This document shows, one piece after another, positions 1-11,485 of a DNA stretch of 64,000 bases (position 1 is the stretch's first letter; the number at the start of each line of letters is the position of its first letter). The stretch is taken from NCBI GenBank assembly GCA_036172665.1, contig JAYKNF010000014.1:310001-374000 (forward strand), given 5' to 3'. Below the pieces are notes generated by a model. That model saw nothing but the letters and a program-made list of their open reading frames with translations. It searched no databases and had not been told where the DNA came from. The translations under genes and the position numbers were made by a program. This DNA is from Prosopocoilus inquinatus (taxonomy: Eukaryota; Arthropoda; Insecta; Coleoptera; Lucanidae).

Positions 1-20
1 TCGATTAGATACAGCACAGG

Positions 21-42
21 AACAACGCTAATACGTGTTGTT
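21..42. other. Inverted-repeat (dyad) core of the satellite unit
   Basis: AACAAC at 21-26 is the reverse complement of GTTGTT at 37-42, with a 10-bp centre. One G/T mismatch then one G-C pair extends it outward (GGAACAAC against GTTGTTTC). The arrangement recurs in nearly every unit; the centre is variable (ACGTG, GCGTG, ATGTG, AGGTG, AAACG classes) while the arms are much more constant. The two commonest larger deletions in the array (the 140-bp and 133-bp units) each remove one arm. It could be a dimeric protein site or a small hairpin; nothing in the sequence decides this. Confidence 0.6.
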
Positions 43-57
43 TCGTTTAAAACTATT
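41..57 (+). promoter_or_regulatory. Weak CENP-B-box-like motif, plus strand
   Basis: TTTCGTTTAAAACTATT matches the mammalian CENP-B box consensus (YTTCGTTGGAARCGGGA) at 11 of 17 positions: the YTTCGTT and AARC parts agree, the GGG part does not. Of the nine core bases, six match. It is present in most units of the array. Chance similarity is plausible at this level, and binding by a CENP-B-like protein is only a hypothesis. Confidence 0.2.
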
Positions 58-189
58 TCCAGCTCCTGCTGCGTCCAAAAACTTTGTATCTCACATCAGA
101 CTTGCTGGAGTCCATCCAAACGTCAAATAACATGATAGATGAGTAAGGATCGATTAGATACATCACAGGAACAACGCTAATATGTGTTG

Positions 190-197
190 TTTTTTTT
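190..197 (+). repeat. T8 tract variant in a satellite unit
   Basis: The usual GTTGTTTCGTTTCAAAC reads GTTGTTTTTTTTCAAAC here, a run of eight T that destroys the TTTCG block. The same variant occurs at 3913-3920, 17899-17906 and 21622-21629. The pairs 190/17899 and 3913/21622 are both 17,709 bp apart, so they are copies made by the large duplication. Confidence 0.85.
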
Positions 198-252
198 CAA
201 ACTATTTCCAGCTGCTGCTGCGTCCGAAAATTTCGTATCTCACATTAGAGTT

Positions 253-269
253 ACTGGAGTCCATCGAAA
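253..269 (-). promoter_or_regulatory. Weak CENP-B-box-like motif, minus strand (example in second unit)
   Basis: Read on the minus strand, TTTCGATGGACTCCAGT matches the CENP-B box at 11 of 17 positions and at 7 of 9 core bases (TTCG, A, C and the last G of CGGG). It exists only in units of the CATCGAAAC class. Units with CATCCAAAC, CACCCAAAC, CATCGTAAC or CATAGAGATG lose the TTCG, and the CCCATCG units lose the core A. The array is therefore polymorphic for this motif, as box-bearing and box-less units are in primate alpha satellite. Function is not shown. Confidence 0.22.
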
Positions 270-2726
270 CGTCAAATAACATAGTAGCTAAGTAAGGATC
301 GATTAGATACATCACAGGAACAACGCTAATACGTGTTGTTTCGTTCAAAACTATTTCCAGCTTCTGCTGCGTCCAAAAACTTTGTATCTCACATCAGAGT
401 TATTGGAGTCCATCCAAAAGTCAAATAATATGATAGATGAGTAAGGATCGATTAGATACATCACAGGAACAACGCTAATACGTGTTGTTTCGTTTAAAAC
501 TATTTCCAGCTTCGGCTGCGTCCGAGAACTTCGTATCTCAAGTCAGGGTTACTGGAGTCCATCCAAACGTCAAATAACATGATAGATAAGTAAGGATCGA
601 TTAGATACAGCACAGGAACAACGCTAATACGTGTTCTTTCGTTTAAAACTATTTCCAGCTCCTGCTGCGTCCCAAAACTTTGTATCTCACATCAGACTCA
701 CTGGAGTCCATCCAAACGTCAAATAATATGTTAGATAAGTAAGGATCGTTTAGATACATCACAGGAACAACGCTAATAGGTGGTGTATCGTTCAAAACTA
801 TTTCCAGCTTCTGCTGCGTCCGAAATCTTTGTATCTCTCATCAGAGTTACTGGAGTCCACCCAAACGTCAAATAACATTATAGATGAGTAAGGATCGATT
901 AGATACATCACAGGAACAACGCTAATACGTGTTGTTTCGTTTAAAACTATTTCCAGCTTCTGCTGCGTCCGAAAACGTCGTATCTCACATCAGAGTTACT
1001 GGAGTCCATCCAAACGTCAAATAACATGATAGATAAGTAAGGATCGATTAGATACAGCACAGGGACAACGCTAATACGTGTTGTTTCGTTCAGAACTATT
1101 TCCAGCTTCTGCTGCGTCCGATAACTTTGTATCTCACATCAGAGTTACTGGAGTCCGTCCAAACGTTAAATAACATGATAGATGAGTAAGGATCGATTAG
1201 ATACATTACAGGAACAACGCTAATATGTGTTGTTTCGTTTAAAACTATTTCCAGCTGCTGCTGCGTCCGAAAACGTCGTATCTCACATCAGAGTTACTGG
1301 AGTCCATCGAAATGTCAAATAACATGATAGATAAATAAGGATCGATTAGATACAGCACAGGAACAACGCTAATGCGTGTTGTTTCGTTTAAAACTATTTC
1401 TAGCTTCAGCTGGGTCCGAGAACTTCGTATCGCACATCTAAGTTACTGGAGTCCATCGAAACGAAAATAACATGATAGATGAGTAAGGATCGATTAGATA
1501 CATCACAGGAACAACGCTAATGCGTGTTGTTTCGTTTAAAACTATTTCCAGCTTCCGCTGCGTCCGAAAATTTCGTATCTCACATTAGAGTTACTGGAGT
1601 CCATCGAAACGTCAAATAACATGTTAGATAAGTAAGGATCGTTTAGATACATCACAGGAACAACGCTAATACGTGTTGTTTCGTTCAAAACTATTTCCAG
1701 CTTCTGCTGCGTCCGATAACTTTGTATCTCACATCAGAGTTACTGGAGTCTGTCCAAACGTCAAATAACATGATAGATGAGTAAGGATCGATTAGATACA
1801 TTACAGGAACAACGCTAATATGTGTTGTTTCGTTTAAAACTATTTCCAGCTGCTGCTGCGTCCGAAAACGTCGTATCTCACATCAGAGTTACTGGAGTCC
1901 ATCGAAATGTCAAATAACATGATATATAAGTAAGGATCGATTAGATACAGCACAGGAACAACGCTAATGCGTGTTGTTTCATTTAAAACTATTTCTAGCT
2001 TCAGCTGGGTCCGAGAACTTCGTATCTCACATCTAAGTTACTGGAGTTCATCGAAACGCCAAATAACATGATAGATGAGTAAGGATCGATTAGATACATC
2101 ACAGGAACAACGCTAATGCGTGTTGTTTCGTTTAAAACTATTTCCAGCTTCTGCTGCGTCCGAAAATTTCGTATCTCACATTAGAGTTACTGGAGTCCAT
2201 CGAAACGTCAAATAACATAGTAGCTAAGTAAGGATCGATTAGATACATCACAGGAACAACGCTAATGCGTGTTGTTTCGTTCAAAACTATTTCCAGCTTC
2301 TGCTGCGTCCGAAAACGTCGTATCTCACATCAGAGTTACTGGAGCCCATCGAAACGTCAAATAACATGATAGATAAGTAAGGATCGATTAGATACATCAC
2401 AGGAACATCGCTAATGCGTGTTGTTTCGTTTAAAACTATTTCCAGCTTCTGCTGCGTCCGAAAACGTCGTATCTCACATCAGAGTTACTGGAGCCAATCG
2501 AAACGTCAAATAACATGATAGATAAGTAAGGATCGATTAGATACAGCACAGGAACAACGCTAAAACGTGTTGTTTCGTATAAAACTATTTCCAGCTTCTG
2601 CTGCGTCCGAAAACGTCGTATCTCACTCTAAGTTACTGGAGTCCATCGAAACGCCAAATAACATGATAGATGAGTAAGGATCGATTAGATACAGCACAGG
2701 AACAACGCTAATGCGTGTTGTTTCGT

Positions 2727-2803
2727 TCAAAACTATTTCCAGCTTCTGCTGCGTCCGAAAACGTCGTATCTCACATCAGAGTTACTGGAGCCCATCGAAA
2801 CGT
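2727..2803 (+). repeat. Half-unit patch replaced by another variant class
   Basis: Inside the unit starting at 2681, ten positions across 77 bp differ from the duplicate at 20436-20512, while the flanks match. The patch has the CTTCTGC, CGAAAACGTC, ATCAGAG and CCCATCG states. The duplicate, and the related unit near 14.6 kb, have CTTCAGC, CGAGAACTTC, ATCTAAG and CCATCGTAAC. The same patch sequence occurs in the nearby unit starting at 2235. A short gene-conversion tract is the simplest reading, with the left copy carrying the changed state. Confidence 0.75.
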
Positions 2804-5660
2804 CAAATAACATGTTAGATAAGTAAGGATCGTTTAGATACATCACAGGAACAACGCTAATACGTGTTGTTTCGTTCAAAATTATTTCCAGCTTCTACCG
2901 CGTCCGAGAACTTTGTATCTCTCATCAGAGTTACTGGAGTCCATCCAAACGTCAAATAACATGATAGATGAGTAAGGATCGATTAGATACATCACAGGAA
3001 CAACGCTAATATGTGTTGTTTCATTTAAAACTATTTCCAGCTGCTGCTGCGTCCGAAAATTTCGTATCTCACATTAGAGTTACTGGAGTCCATCGAAACG
3101 TCAAATAACATAGCAGCTAAGTAAGGATCGATTAGATACATCACAGGAACAACGTTAATACGTGTTGTTTCGTTCAAAACTATTTCCAGCTTCTGCTGCG
3201 TCCAAAAACTTTGTATCTCACATCAGAGTTACTGGAGTCCATCCAAACGTCAAATAACATGATAGATGAGTAAGGATCGATTAGATACATCACAGGAACA
3301 ACGCTAATACGTGTTGTTTCGTTTAAAACTATTTCCAGCTTCTGCTGCGTCCGAAAACGTCGTATCTCACATTAGAGTTACTGGAGTCCATCGAAACGTC
3401 AAATAACATAGTAGCTAAGTAAGGATCGATTAGATACATCACAGGAACAACGCTAATGCGTGTTGTTTCGTTTAAAACTATTTCCAGCTTCTGCTGCGTC
3501 CGAAAACGTCGTATCTCACATCAGAGCTACTGGAGTCCATCGAAACGCCAAATAACATGATAGATAAGTAAGGATCGATTAGATACAGCACAGGAACAAC
3601 GCCAATACGTGTTGCTTCGTTTAAAACTATTTCCAGCTTCTGCTGCGTCCGAAAACGTCGTATCTCACATCAGAGTTACTGGAGTCCATCGAAACGTCAA
3701 ATAACATGATAGATAAGTAATTATCGATTAGATACAGCACAGGAACAACGCTAATACGTGTTGTTTCGTTTAAAACTATTTCCAGCTCCTGCTGCGTCCA
3801 AAAACTTTGCATCTCACATCAGACTTGCTGGAGTCCATCCAAACGTCAAATAACATGATAGATGAGTAAGGATCGATTAGATACATCACAGGAACAACGC
3901 TAATATGTGTTGTTTTTTTTCAAACTCTTTCCAGCTGCTGCTGCGTCCGAAAATTTCGTATCTCACATTAGAGTTACTGGAGTCCATCGAAACGTCAAAT
4001 AACATAGTAGCTAAGTAAGGATCGATTAGATACATCACAGGAACAACGCTAATACGTGTTGTTTCGTTCAAAACTATTTCCAGCTTCTGCTGCGTCCAAA
4101 AACTTTGTATCTCACATCAGAGTTACTGGAGTCCATCCAAAAGTCAAATAATATGATAGATGAGTAAGGATCGATTAGATACATCACAGGAACAACGCTA
4201 ATACGTGTTGTTTCGTTTAAAACTATTTCCAGCTTCGGCTGCGTCCGAGAACTTCGTATCTCAAGTCAGGGTTACTGGAGTCCATCAAAACGTCAAATAA
4301 CATGATAGATAAGTAAGGATCGATTAGATACATCACAGGAACAACGCTAATGCATGTTGTTTCGTTTAAAACTATTTCTAGCTTCAGCTGCGTCCGAGAA
4401 CTTCGTATCTCACATCTAAGTTACTGGAGTCCATCGTAACGCCAAATAACATGATAGATGAGTAAGGATCGATTAGATACATCACAGGAACAACGCTAAT
4501 ATGTGTTGTTTCGTTTAAAACTATTTCCAGCTTCTGCTGCGTCCGAGAACTTCGTATCTCACGTCAGGGTTACTGGAGTCCATCCAAACGTCAAATAACA
4601 TGATAGATAAGTAAGGATCGATTAGATACAGCACAGGAACAACGCTAATACGTGTTCTTTCGTTTAAAACTATTTCCAGCTCCTGCTGCGTCCCAAAACT
4701 TTGTATCTCACATCAGACTCACTGGAGTCCATCCAAACGTCAAATAATATGTTAGATAAGTAAGGATCGTTTAGATACATCACAGGAACAACGCTAATAG
4801 GTGGTGTATCGTTCAAAACTATTTCCAGCTTCCGCTGCGTCCGAAATCTTTGTATCTCTCATCAGAGTTACTGGAGTCCACCCAAACGTCAAATAACATT
4901 ATAGATGAGTAAGGATCGATTAGATACATCACAGGAACAACGCTAATACGTGTTGTTTCGTTTAAAACTATTTCCAGCTTCTGCTGCGTCCGAAAACGTC
5001 GTATCTCACATCAGAGTTACTGGAGTCCATCCAAACGTCAAATAACATGATAGATAAGTAAGGATCGATTAGATACAGCACAGGGACAACGCTAATACGT
5101 GTTGTTTCGTTTAAAACTATTTCCAGCTCCTGCTGCGTCCAAGAACTTTGTATCTCACATCAGACTTACTGGAGTGTATCCAAACGTTAAATAACATGTT
5201 AGATAAGTAAGGATCGTTTAGATACATCACAGGAACAACGCTAATAGGTGTTGTTTCGTTCAAAACTATTTCCAGCTTCTGCTGCGTCCGAAATCTTTGT
5301 ATCTCTCATCCTAGTTACTGGAGTACATCCAAACGTCAAATAACATGATAGATGAGTAAGGATCGATTAGATACATCACAGGAACAACGCTAATACGTGT
5401 TGTTTCGTTTAATACTATTTCCAGCTTCTGCTGCGTTCGGAAACGTCGTATCTCACATCAGAGTTACTGGAGTCCATCGAAACGTCAAATAACATGATAG
5501 ATGAGTAAGGATCGATTAGATACATCACAGGAACAACGCTAATGCCTGTTGCTTCGTTTAAAACTATTTCCAGCTTCTGCTGCGTCCGAGAACTTCGTAT
5601 CTCACGTCAGGGTTACTGGAGTCCATCCAAACGTCAAATAACATGATAGATAAGTAAGGA

Positions 5661-6256
5661 TCGATTAGATACAGCACAGGAACAACGCTAATACGTGTTG
5701 TTTCGTTTAAAACTATTTCCAGCTCCTGCTGCGTCCCAAAGCTTTGTATCTCACATCAGACACACTGGAGTCCATCTAAACGTCAAATAACATGTTAGAT
5801 AAGTAAGGATCGTTTAGATACATCACAGGAACAACGCTAATAGGTGGTGTATCGTTCAAAAGTATTTCCAGCTTCTGCTGCGTCCGAAATCTTTGTATCT
5901 CTCATCAGAGTTACTGGAGTCCACCCAAACGTCAAATAACATGATAGATGAGTAAGGATCGATTAGATACATCACAGGAACAACGCTAATACGTGTTGTT
6001 TCGTTTAAAACTATTTCCAGCTCCTGCTGCGTCCCAAAACTTTGTATCTCACATCAGACACACTGGAGTCCATCTAAACGTCAAATAACATGTTAGATAA
6101 GTAAGGATCGTTTAGATACATCACAGGAACAACGCTAATAGGTGGTGTATCGTTCAAAAGTATTTCCAGCTTCTGCTGCGTCCGAAATCTTTGTATCTCT
6201 CATCAGAGTTACTGGAGTCCACCCAAACGTCAAATAACATGATAGATAAGTAAGGA
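5661..6256 (+). repeat. Tandem duplication of a two-unit (298-bp) dimer
   Basis: 5661-5958 and 5959-6256 each contain a CTCCTGC/ACACACTGG unit followed by a TCGTTTAG/AGGTGGTGTATCG unit with CACCCAAAC. They are nearly identical; the first has CCCAAAGC where the second has CCCAAAAC. The same doubled dimer recurs near 33.8-34.4, 38.1-38.6, 40.2-40.7, 47.8-48.3, 52.7-53.2 and 59.9-60.5 kb, so it was spread by the larger duplications. The 17710-23647 copy is broken off inside its first dimer. Confidence 0.8.
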
Positions 6257-7895
6257 TCGATTAGATACAGCACAGGAACAACGCTAATACGTGTTGTTTC
6301 GTTTAAAACTATTTCCAGCTCCTGCTGCGTCCAAAAACTTTGTATCTCACATCAGAGTTACTGGAGTCCATCCAAACGTCAAATAACATGATAGATGAGT
6401 AAGGATCGATTAGATACATCACAGGAACAACGCTAATACGTGTTGTTTCGTTTAAAACTATTTCCAGCTTCTGCTGCGTCCGAAAACTTCGTATCTCACA
6501 TCAGAGTTACTGGAGTCCATCGTAACGCCAAATAACATGATAGATGAGTAAGGATCGATTAGATACAGCACAGGAACAACGCTAATACGTGTTGTTTCGT
6601 TTAAAACTATTTCCAGCTCCTGCTGCGTCCAAAAACTTTGTATCTCACATCAGACTTACTGGAGTGTATCCAAACTTTAAATAACATGTTAGATAAGTAA
6701 GGATCGTTTAGATACATCACAGGAACAACGCTAATAGGTGTTGTTTCGTTCAAAACTATTTCCAGATTCTGCTGCGTCCGAAATCTTTGTATCTCTCATC
6801 CTAGTTACTGGAGTCCATCCAAACGTCAAATAACATGATAGATGAGTAAGGATCGATTAGATACATCACAGGAACAACGCTAATACGTGTTATTTCGTTT
6901 AATACTATTTCCAGCTTCTGCTGCGTCCGGAAACGTCGTATCTCACATCAGAGTTACTGGAGTCCATCGAAACGTCAAATAACATGATAGATGAGTAAGG
7001 ATCGATTAGATACATCACAGGAACAACGCTAATGCCTGTTGCTTCGTTTAAAACTATTTCCAGCTTCTGCTGCGTCCGAGAACTTCGTATCTCACGTCAG
7101 GGTTACTGGAGTCCATCCAAACGTCAAATATCATGATAGATAAGTAAGGATCGATTAGATACAGCACAGGAACAACGCTAATACGTGTTGTTTCGTTTAA
7201 AACTATTTCCAGCTCCTGCTGCGTCCCAAAACTTTGTATCTCACATCAGACTCACTGGAGTCCACCCAAACGTCAAATAACATGATAGATGAGTAAGGAT
7301 CGATTAGATACATCACAGGAACAACGCTAATACGTGTTGTTTCGTTTAAAACTATTTCCAGCTTCTGCTGCGTCCGAAAACGTCGTATCTCACATCAGAG
7401 TTACTGGAGTCCATCCAAACGTCAAATAACATGATAGATAAGTAAGGATCGATTAGATACAGCACAGGAACAACGCTAATACGTGTTGTTTCGTTTAAAA
7501 CTATTTCCAGCTCCTGCTGCGTCCAAAAACTTTGTATCTCACATCAGAGTTACTGGAGTCCATCCAAACGTCAAATAACATGATAGATTAGTAAGGATCG
7601 ATTAGATACATCACCGGAACAACGCCAATGCGTGTTGTTTCGTTTAAAACTATTTCCAGCTTCTGCTGCGTCCGAAAATTTCGTATCTCACATTAGAGTT
7701 ACTGGAGTCCATCGAAACGTCAAATAACATAGTAGCTAAGTAAGGATCGATTAGATACATCACAGGAACAACGCTAATGCGTGTTGTTTCGTTCAAAACT
7801 ATTTCCAGCTTCTGCTGCGTCCGAAAACGTCGAATCTCACATCAGAGTTACTGGAGCCCATCGAAACGTCAAATAACATGATAGATAAGTAAGGA

Positions 7896-10800
7896 TCGAT
7901 TAGATACATCACAGGAACATCGCTAATGCGTGCTGTTTCGTTTAAAACTATTTCCAGCTTCTGCTGCGTCCGAAAACGTCGTATCTCACATCAGAGATAC
8001 TGGAGCCCATCGAAACGTCAAATAACATAATAGATAAGTAAGGATCTATTAGATACAGCACAGGAACAACGCTTAAACGTGTTGTTTCGTTTAAAACTAT
8101 TTCCAGCTTCTGCTGCGTCCGAAAACGTCGTATCTCACATCAGAGTTACTGGAGCCCATCGAAACGTCAAATAACATGATAGATAAGTAAGGATCGATTA
8201 GATACAGCACAGGAACAACGCTAAAACGTGTTGTTTCGTTTACAACTATTTCCAGCTCCTGCTGCGTCCGAAAACTTCGTATCTCACATCTAAGTTACTG
8301 GAGTCCATCGAAACGCCAAATAACATGATAGATGAGTAAGGATCGATTAGATACTTCACAGGAACAACGCTAATGCGTGTTGTTTCGTTTAAAACTATTT
8401 CCAGCTTCTGCTGCGTCCGAAAACGTCGAATCTCACATCAGAGTTACTGGAGCCCATCCAAACGTCAAATAACATAATAGATAAGTAAGGATCGAATAGA
8501 TACACCACAGGAACAACGCTAATACGTGGTGTTTCGTTTAAAACTATTTCCAGCTCCTGCTGCGTCCAAAAACTTTGTATCTCACATCAGACTTACTGGA
8601 GTCCATCCAAACGTCAAATAACATTTTAGATAAGTAAGGATCGTTTAGATACATCACAGGAACAACGCTAATACGTGGTGTTTCGTTTAAAACTATTTCC
8701 AGCTCCTGCTGCTTCCAAAAACTTTGTATCTCACATCAGACTTACTGGAGTCCATCCAAACTTTAAATTACATGTTAGATAAGTAAGGATCGATTAGATA
8801 CATCACAGGAACAACGCTAATACGTGTTGTTTCGTTTAAAACTATTTCCAGCTTCTGCTGCGTCCGAAAACTTCGTATCTCACATTAGAGTTACTGGAGT
8901 CCATCGAAACGTCAAATAACATAGTAGCTAAGTAAGGATCGATTAGATACATCACAGGAACAACGCTAATGCGTGTTGTTTCGTTTAAAACTATTTCCAG
9001 CTTCTGCTGCGTCCGAAAACGTCGTATCTCACATCAGAGCTACTGGAGTCCATCGAAACGCCAAATAACATGATAGATAAGTAAGGATCGATTAGATACA
9101 GCACAGGAACAACGCTAATACGTGTTGTTTCGTTTAAAACTATTTCCAGCTCCTGCTGCTTCCAAAAACTTTGTATCTCACATCAGACTTACTGGAGTCC
9201 ATCCAAACTTTAAATTACATGTTAGATAAGTAAGGATCGATTAGATACATCACAGGAACGACGCTAATACGTGTTGTTTCGTTTAAAACTATTTCCAGCT
9301 TCTGCTGCGTTCGAAAACGTCGTATCTCACATCAGACTTACTGGAGTCCATCGAAACGTCAAATAACATGATAGATGAGTAAGGATCGATTAGATACATC
9401 ACAGGAATGCGTGTTGTTTCGTTTAAAACTATTTCCATCTTCTGCTGCGTCCGAAAACGTCGTATCTCACATCAGAGCTACTGGAGTCCATCGAAACGCC
9501 AAATAACATGATAGATGAGTAAGGATCGATTAGATATATCACAGGAACAACGCTAATATGTGTTGTTTCGTTTAAAACTATTTCCAGCTGCTGCTGCGTC
9601 GGAAAATTTCGTATCTCACGTTAGAGTTACTGGAGTCCATCGAAACGTCAAATAACATAGTAGCTAAGTAAGGATCGATTAGATACATCACAGGAACAAC
9701 GCTAATAGGTGTTGTTTCGTTCAAAACTATTTCCAGCTTCTGCTGCGTAAAAAACTTTGTATCTCACATCAGAGTTACTGGAGTCCATCCAAACGTCAAA
9801 TAACATGATAGATGAGTAAGGATCGATTAGATATATCACAGGAACAACGCCAATACGTGTTGCTTCGTTTAAAACTATTTCCAGCTTCTGCTGCGTCCGA
9901 AAACGTCGTATCTCACATCAGAGTTACTGGAGTCCATCGAAACGTCAAATAACATGATAGATAAGTAATTATCTATTAGATACAGCACAGGAACAACGCT
10001 AATACGTGTTGTTTCGTTTAAAACTATTTCCAGCTCCTGCTGCGTCCAAAAACTTTGTATCTCACATCAGACTTACTGGAGTCCATCCAAACGTCAAATA
10101 ACATGATTGATGAGTAAGGATCGATTAGATACATCACAGGAACAACGCTAATATGTGTTGTTTCGTTTCAAACTATTTCCAGCTGCTGGTGCGTCCGAAA
10201 ATTTCGTATCTCACATTAGAGTTACTGGAGTCCATCGAAACGTCAAATAACATAGTAGCTAAGTAAGGATTGATTAGATACATCACAGGAACAACGCTAA
10301 TACGTGTTGTTTCGTTCAAAACTATTTCCAGCTTCTGCTGCGCCCAAAAACTTTGTATCTCACATCAGAGTTACTGGAGTCCATCCAAACGTCAAATAAC
10401 ATGATAGATGAGTAAGGATCGATTAGATACATCACAGGAACAACGCTAATACATGTTGTTTCGTTTAAAACTATTTCCAGCTTCTGCTGCGTCCGAGAAC
10501 TTCGTATCTAAAGTCAGGGTTACTGGAGTCCATCCAAACGTCAAATAACATGTTAGATAAGTAAGGATCGTTTAGATACATCACAGGAACAACGCTAATA
10601 GGTGTTGTTTCGTTCAAAACTATTTCCAGCTTCTGCTGCGTCCGAAATCTTTGTATCTCTCATCCTAGTTGCTGGAGTCCATCCAAACGTCAAATAACAT
10701 GATAGATGAGTAAGGATCGATTAGATACATCACAGGAACAACGCTAATACGTGTTATTTCGTTTAATACTATTTCCAGCTTCTGCTGCGTCCGGAAACGT

Positions 10801-11485
10801 CGTATCTCACATCAGAGTTACTGGAGTCCATCGAAACGTCAAATAACATGATAGATGAGTAAGGATCGATTAGATACATCACAGGCACAACGCTAATGCC
10901 TGTTGCTTCGTTTAAAACTATTTCCAGCTTCTGCTGCGTCCGAGAACTTCGTATCTCACGTCAGGGTTACTGGAGTCCATCCAAACGTCAAATATCATGA
11001 TAGATAAGTAAGGATCGATTAGATACAGCACAGGAACAACGCTAATACGTGTTGTTTCGTTTAAAACTATTTCCAGCTCCTGCTGCGTCCCAAAACTTTG
11101 TATCTCACATCAGACTCACTGGAGTCCACCCAAACGTCAAATAACATGATAGATGAGTAAGGATCGATTAGATACATCACAGGAACAACGCTAATACGTG
11201 TTGTTTCGTTTAAAACTATTTCCAGCTTCTGCTGCGTCCGAAAACGTCGTATCTCACATCAGAGTTACTGGAGTCCATCCAAACGTCAAATAACATGATA
11301 GATAAGTAAGGATCGATTAGATACAGCACAGGAACAACGCTAATACGTGTTGTTTCGTTTAAAACTATTTCCAGCTCCTGCTGCGTCCAAAAACTTTGTA
11401 TCTCACATCAGAGTTACTGGAGTCCATCCAAACGTCAAATAACATGATAGATTAGTAAGGATCGATTAGATACATCACCGGAACA
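7896..11485 (+). repeat. Outlying copy of the 28-unit HOR
   Basis: Unit classes here follow the order of 27863-31745 at an offset of 19,967 bp, including the CTTAAACG unit, the CACCACAGG unit, the 140-bp unit at 9386 and the 148-bp unit with GCGTAAAAAAC near 9749. After about 10.55 kb the offset becomes 20,265 bp, because two units present near 30.5 kb (the GCATG and ACAGC units) are missing here. The end is marked by the rare CACCGG variant at 11476. No gene is present. Confidence 0.8.
9386..9525 (+). repeat. 140-bp satellite unit (9-bp deletion in the dyad)
   Basis: The sequence runs CACAGGAATGCGTG where normal units have CACAGGAACAACGCTAATGCG. Nine bases covering the left arm of the inverted repeat are lost, with AA at both edges as possible microhomology. 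The same unit is found at 15782-15921, 25191-25330, 29353-29492 and 45650-45789, always in the same variant context. All five copies therefore trace to one deletion event, which makes it a good marker of the HOR lineage. Confidence 0.9.

Larger units (their letters stand above)
1..149 (+). repeat. Reference satellite unit, used to number internal landmarks
   Basis: This first complete unit sets the numbering. The boundary motif TCGATTAGATAC is at 1-12, an inverted repeat at 21-42, a TTTCGTTTAAAAC block at 41-53, a CAGC-TGCTGCG block near 60-73, the most variable diagnostic segment at 76-86, the TCACATCAGA segment at 91-100, CTGGAGTCCAT at 105-115, and the A-rich tail CAAATAACATGATAG at 124-138. 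A faint internal repetition is visible: CGAAAACGTC near 76-85 in many units and CGAAACGTC near 116-124, about 40 bp apart, and ACATCA at both 11-16 and 93-98 in typical units. This could be a relic of a shorter ancestral repeat or chance. Because 149 is not a multiple of 3, each frame rotates through all three phases every three units, so stops close all frames. Confidence 0.9.
1..5938 (+). repeat. Left copy of a long segmental duplication (offset 17,709 bp)
   Basis: From the first base of the window to 5938, variant classes occur in the same order as in 17710-23647. The offset is constant at 17,709 bp: the T8 tracts, the 148-bp units near 1464 and 2626, and the CTTTGCATCTC variant near 3808 all recur. 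17,709 equals 119 units minus 22 bp, and those 22 bp are explained by irregular units lying between. The segment begins before the window, so its left end is unknown. One patch at 2727-2803 breaks the correspondence. It holds about 40 satellite units and no gene. Confidence 0.9.

Noticed and set aside
190..197. Pol III terminator (T-run)
   Set aside because: The T8 run occurs in only four units, and there is no convincing internal promoter upstream; it is a point-variant cluster copied by duplication.
299..312. Bacterial promoter or operator-like palindromes around GATCGATTAG
   Set aside because: The ATCGAT palindrome is just the unit boundary repeated hundreds of times; no bacterial gene context exists.
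3627..3812. 61-codon minus-strand open frames at 3627-3812 and 3886-4071, with copies at 21336-21521 and 21595-21780
   Set aside because: They are unit-spanning frames kept open by the ATTATC and T8 variants, identical in the duplicate 17,709 bp away. Internal repetition in their translations reflects the 149-bp unit.
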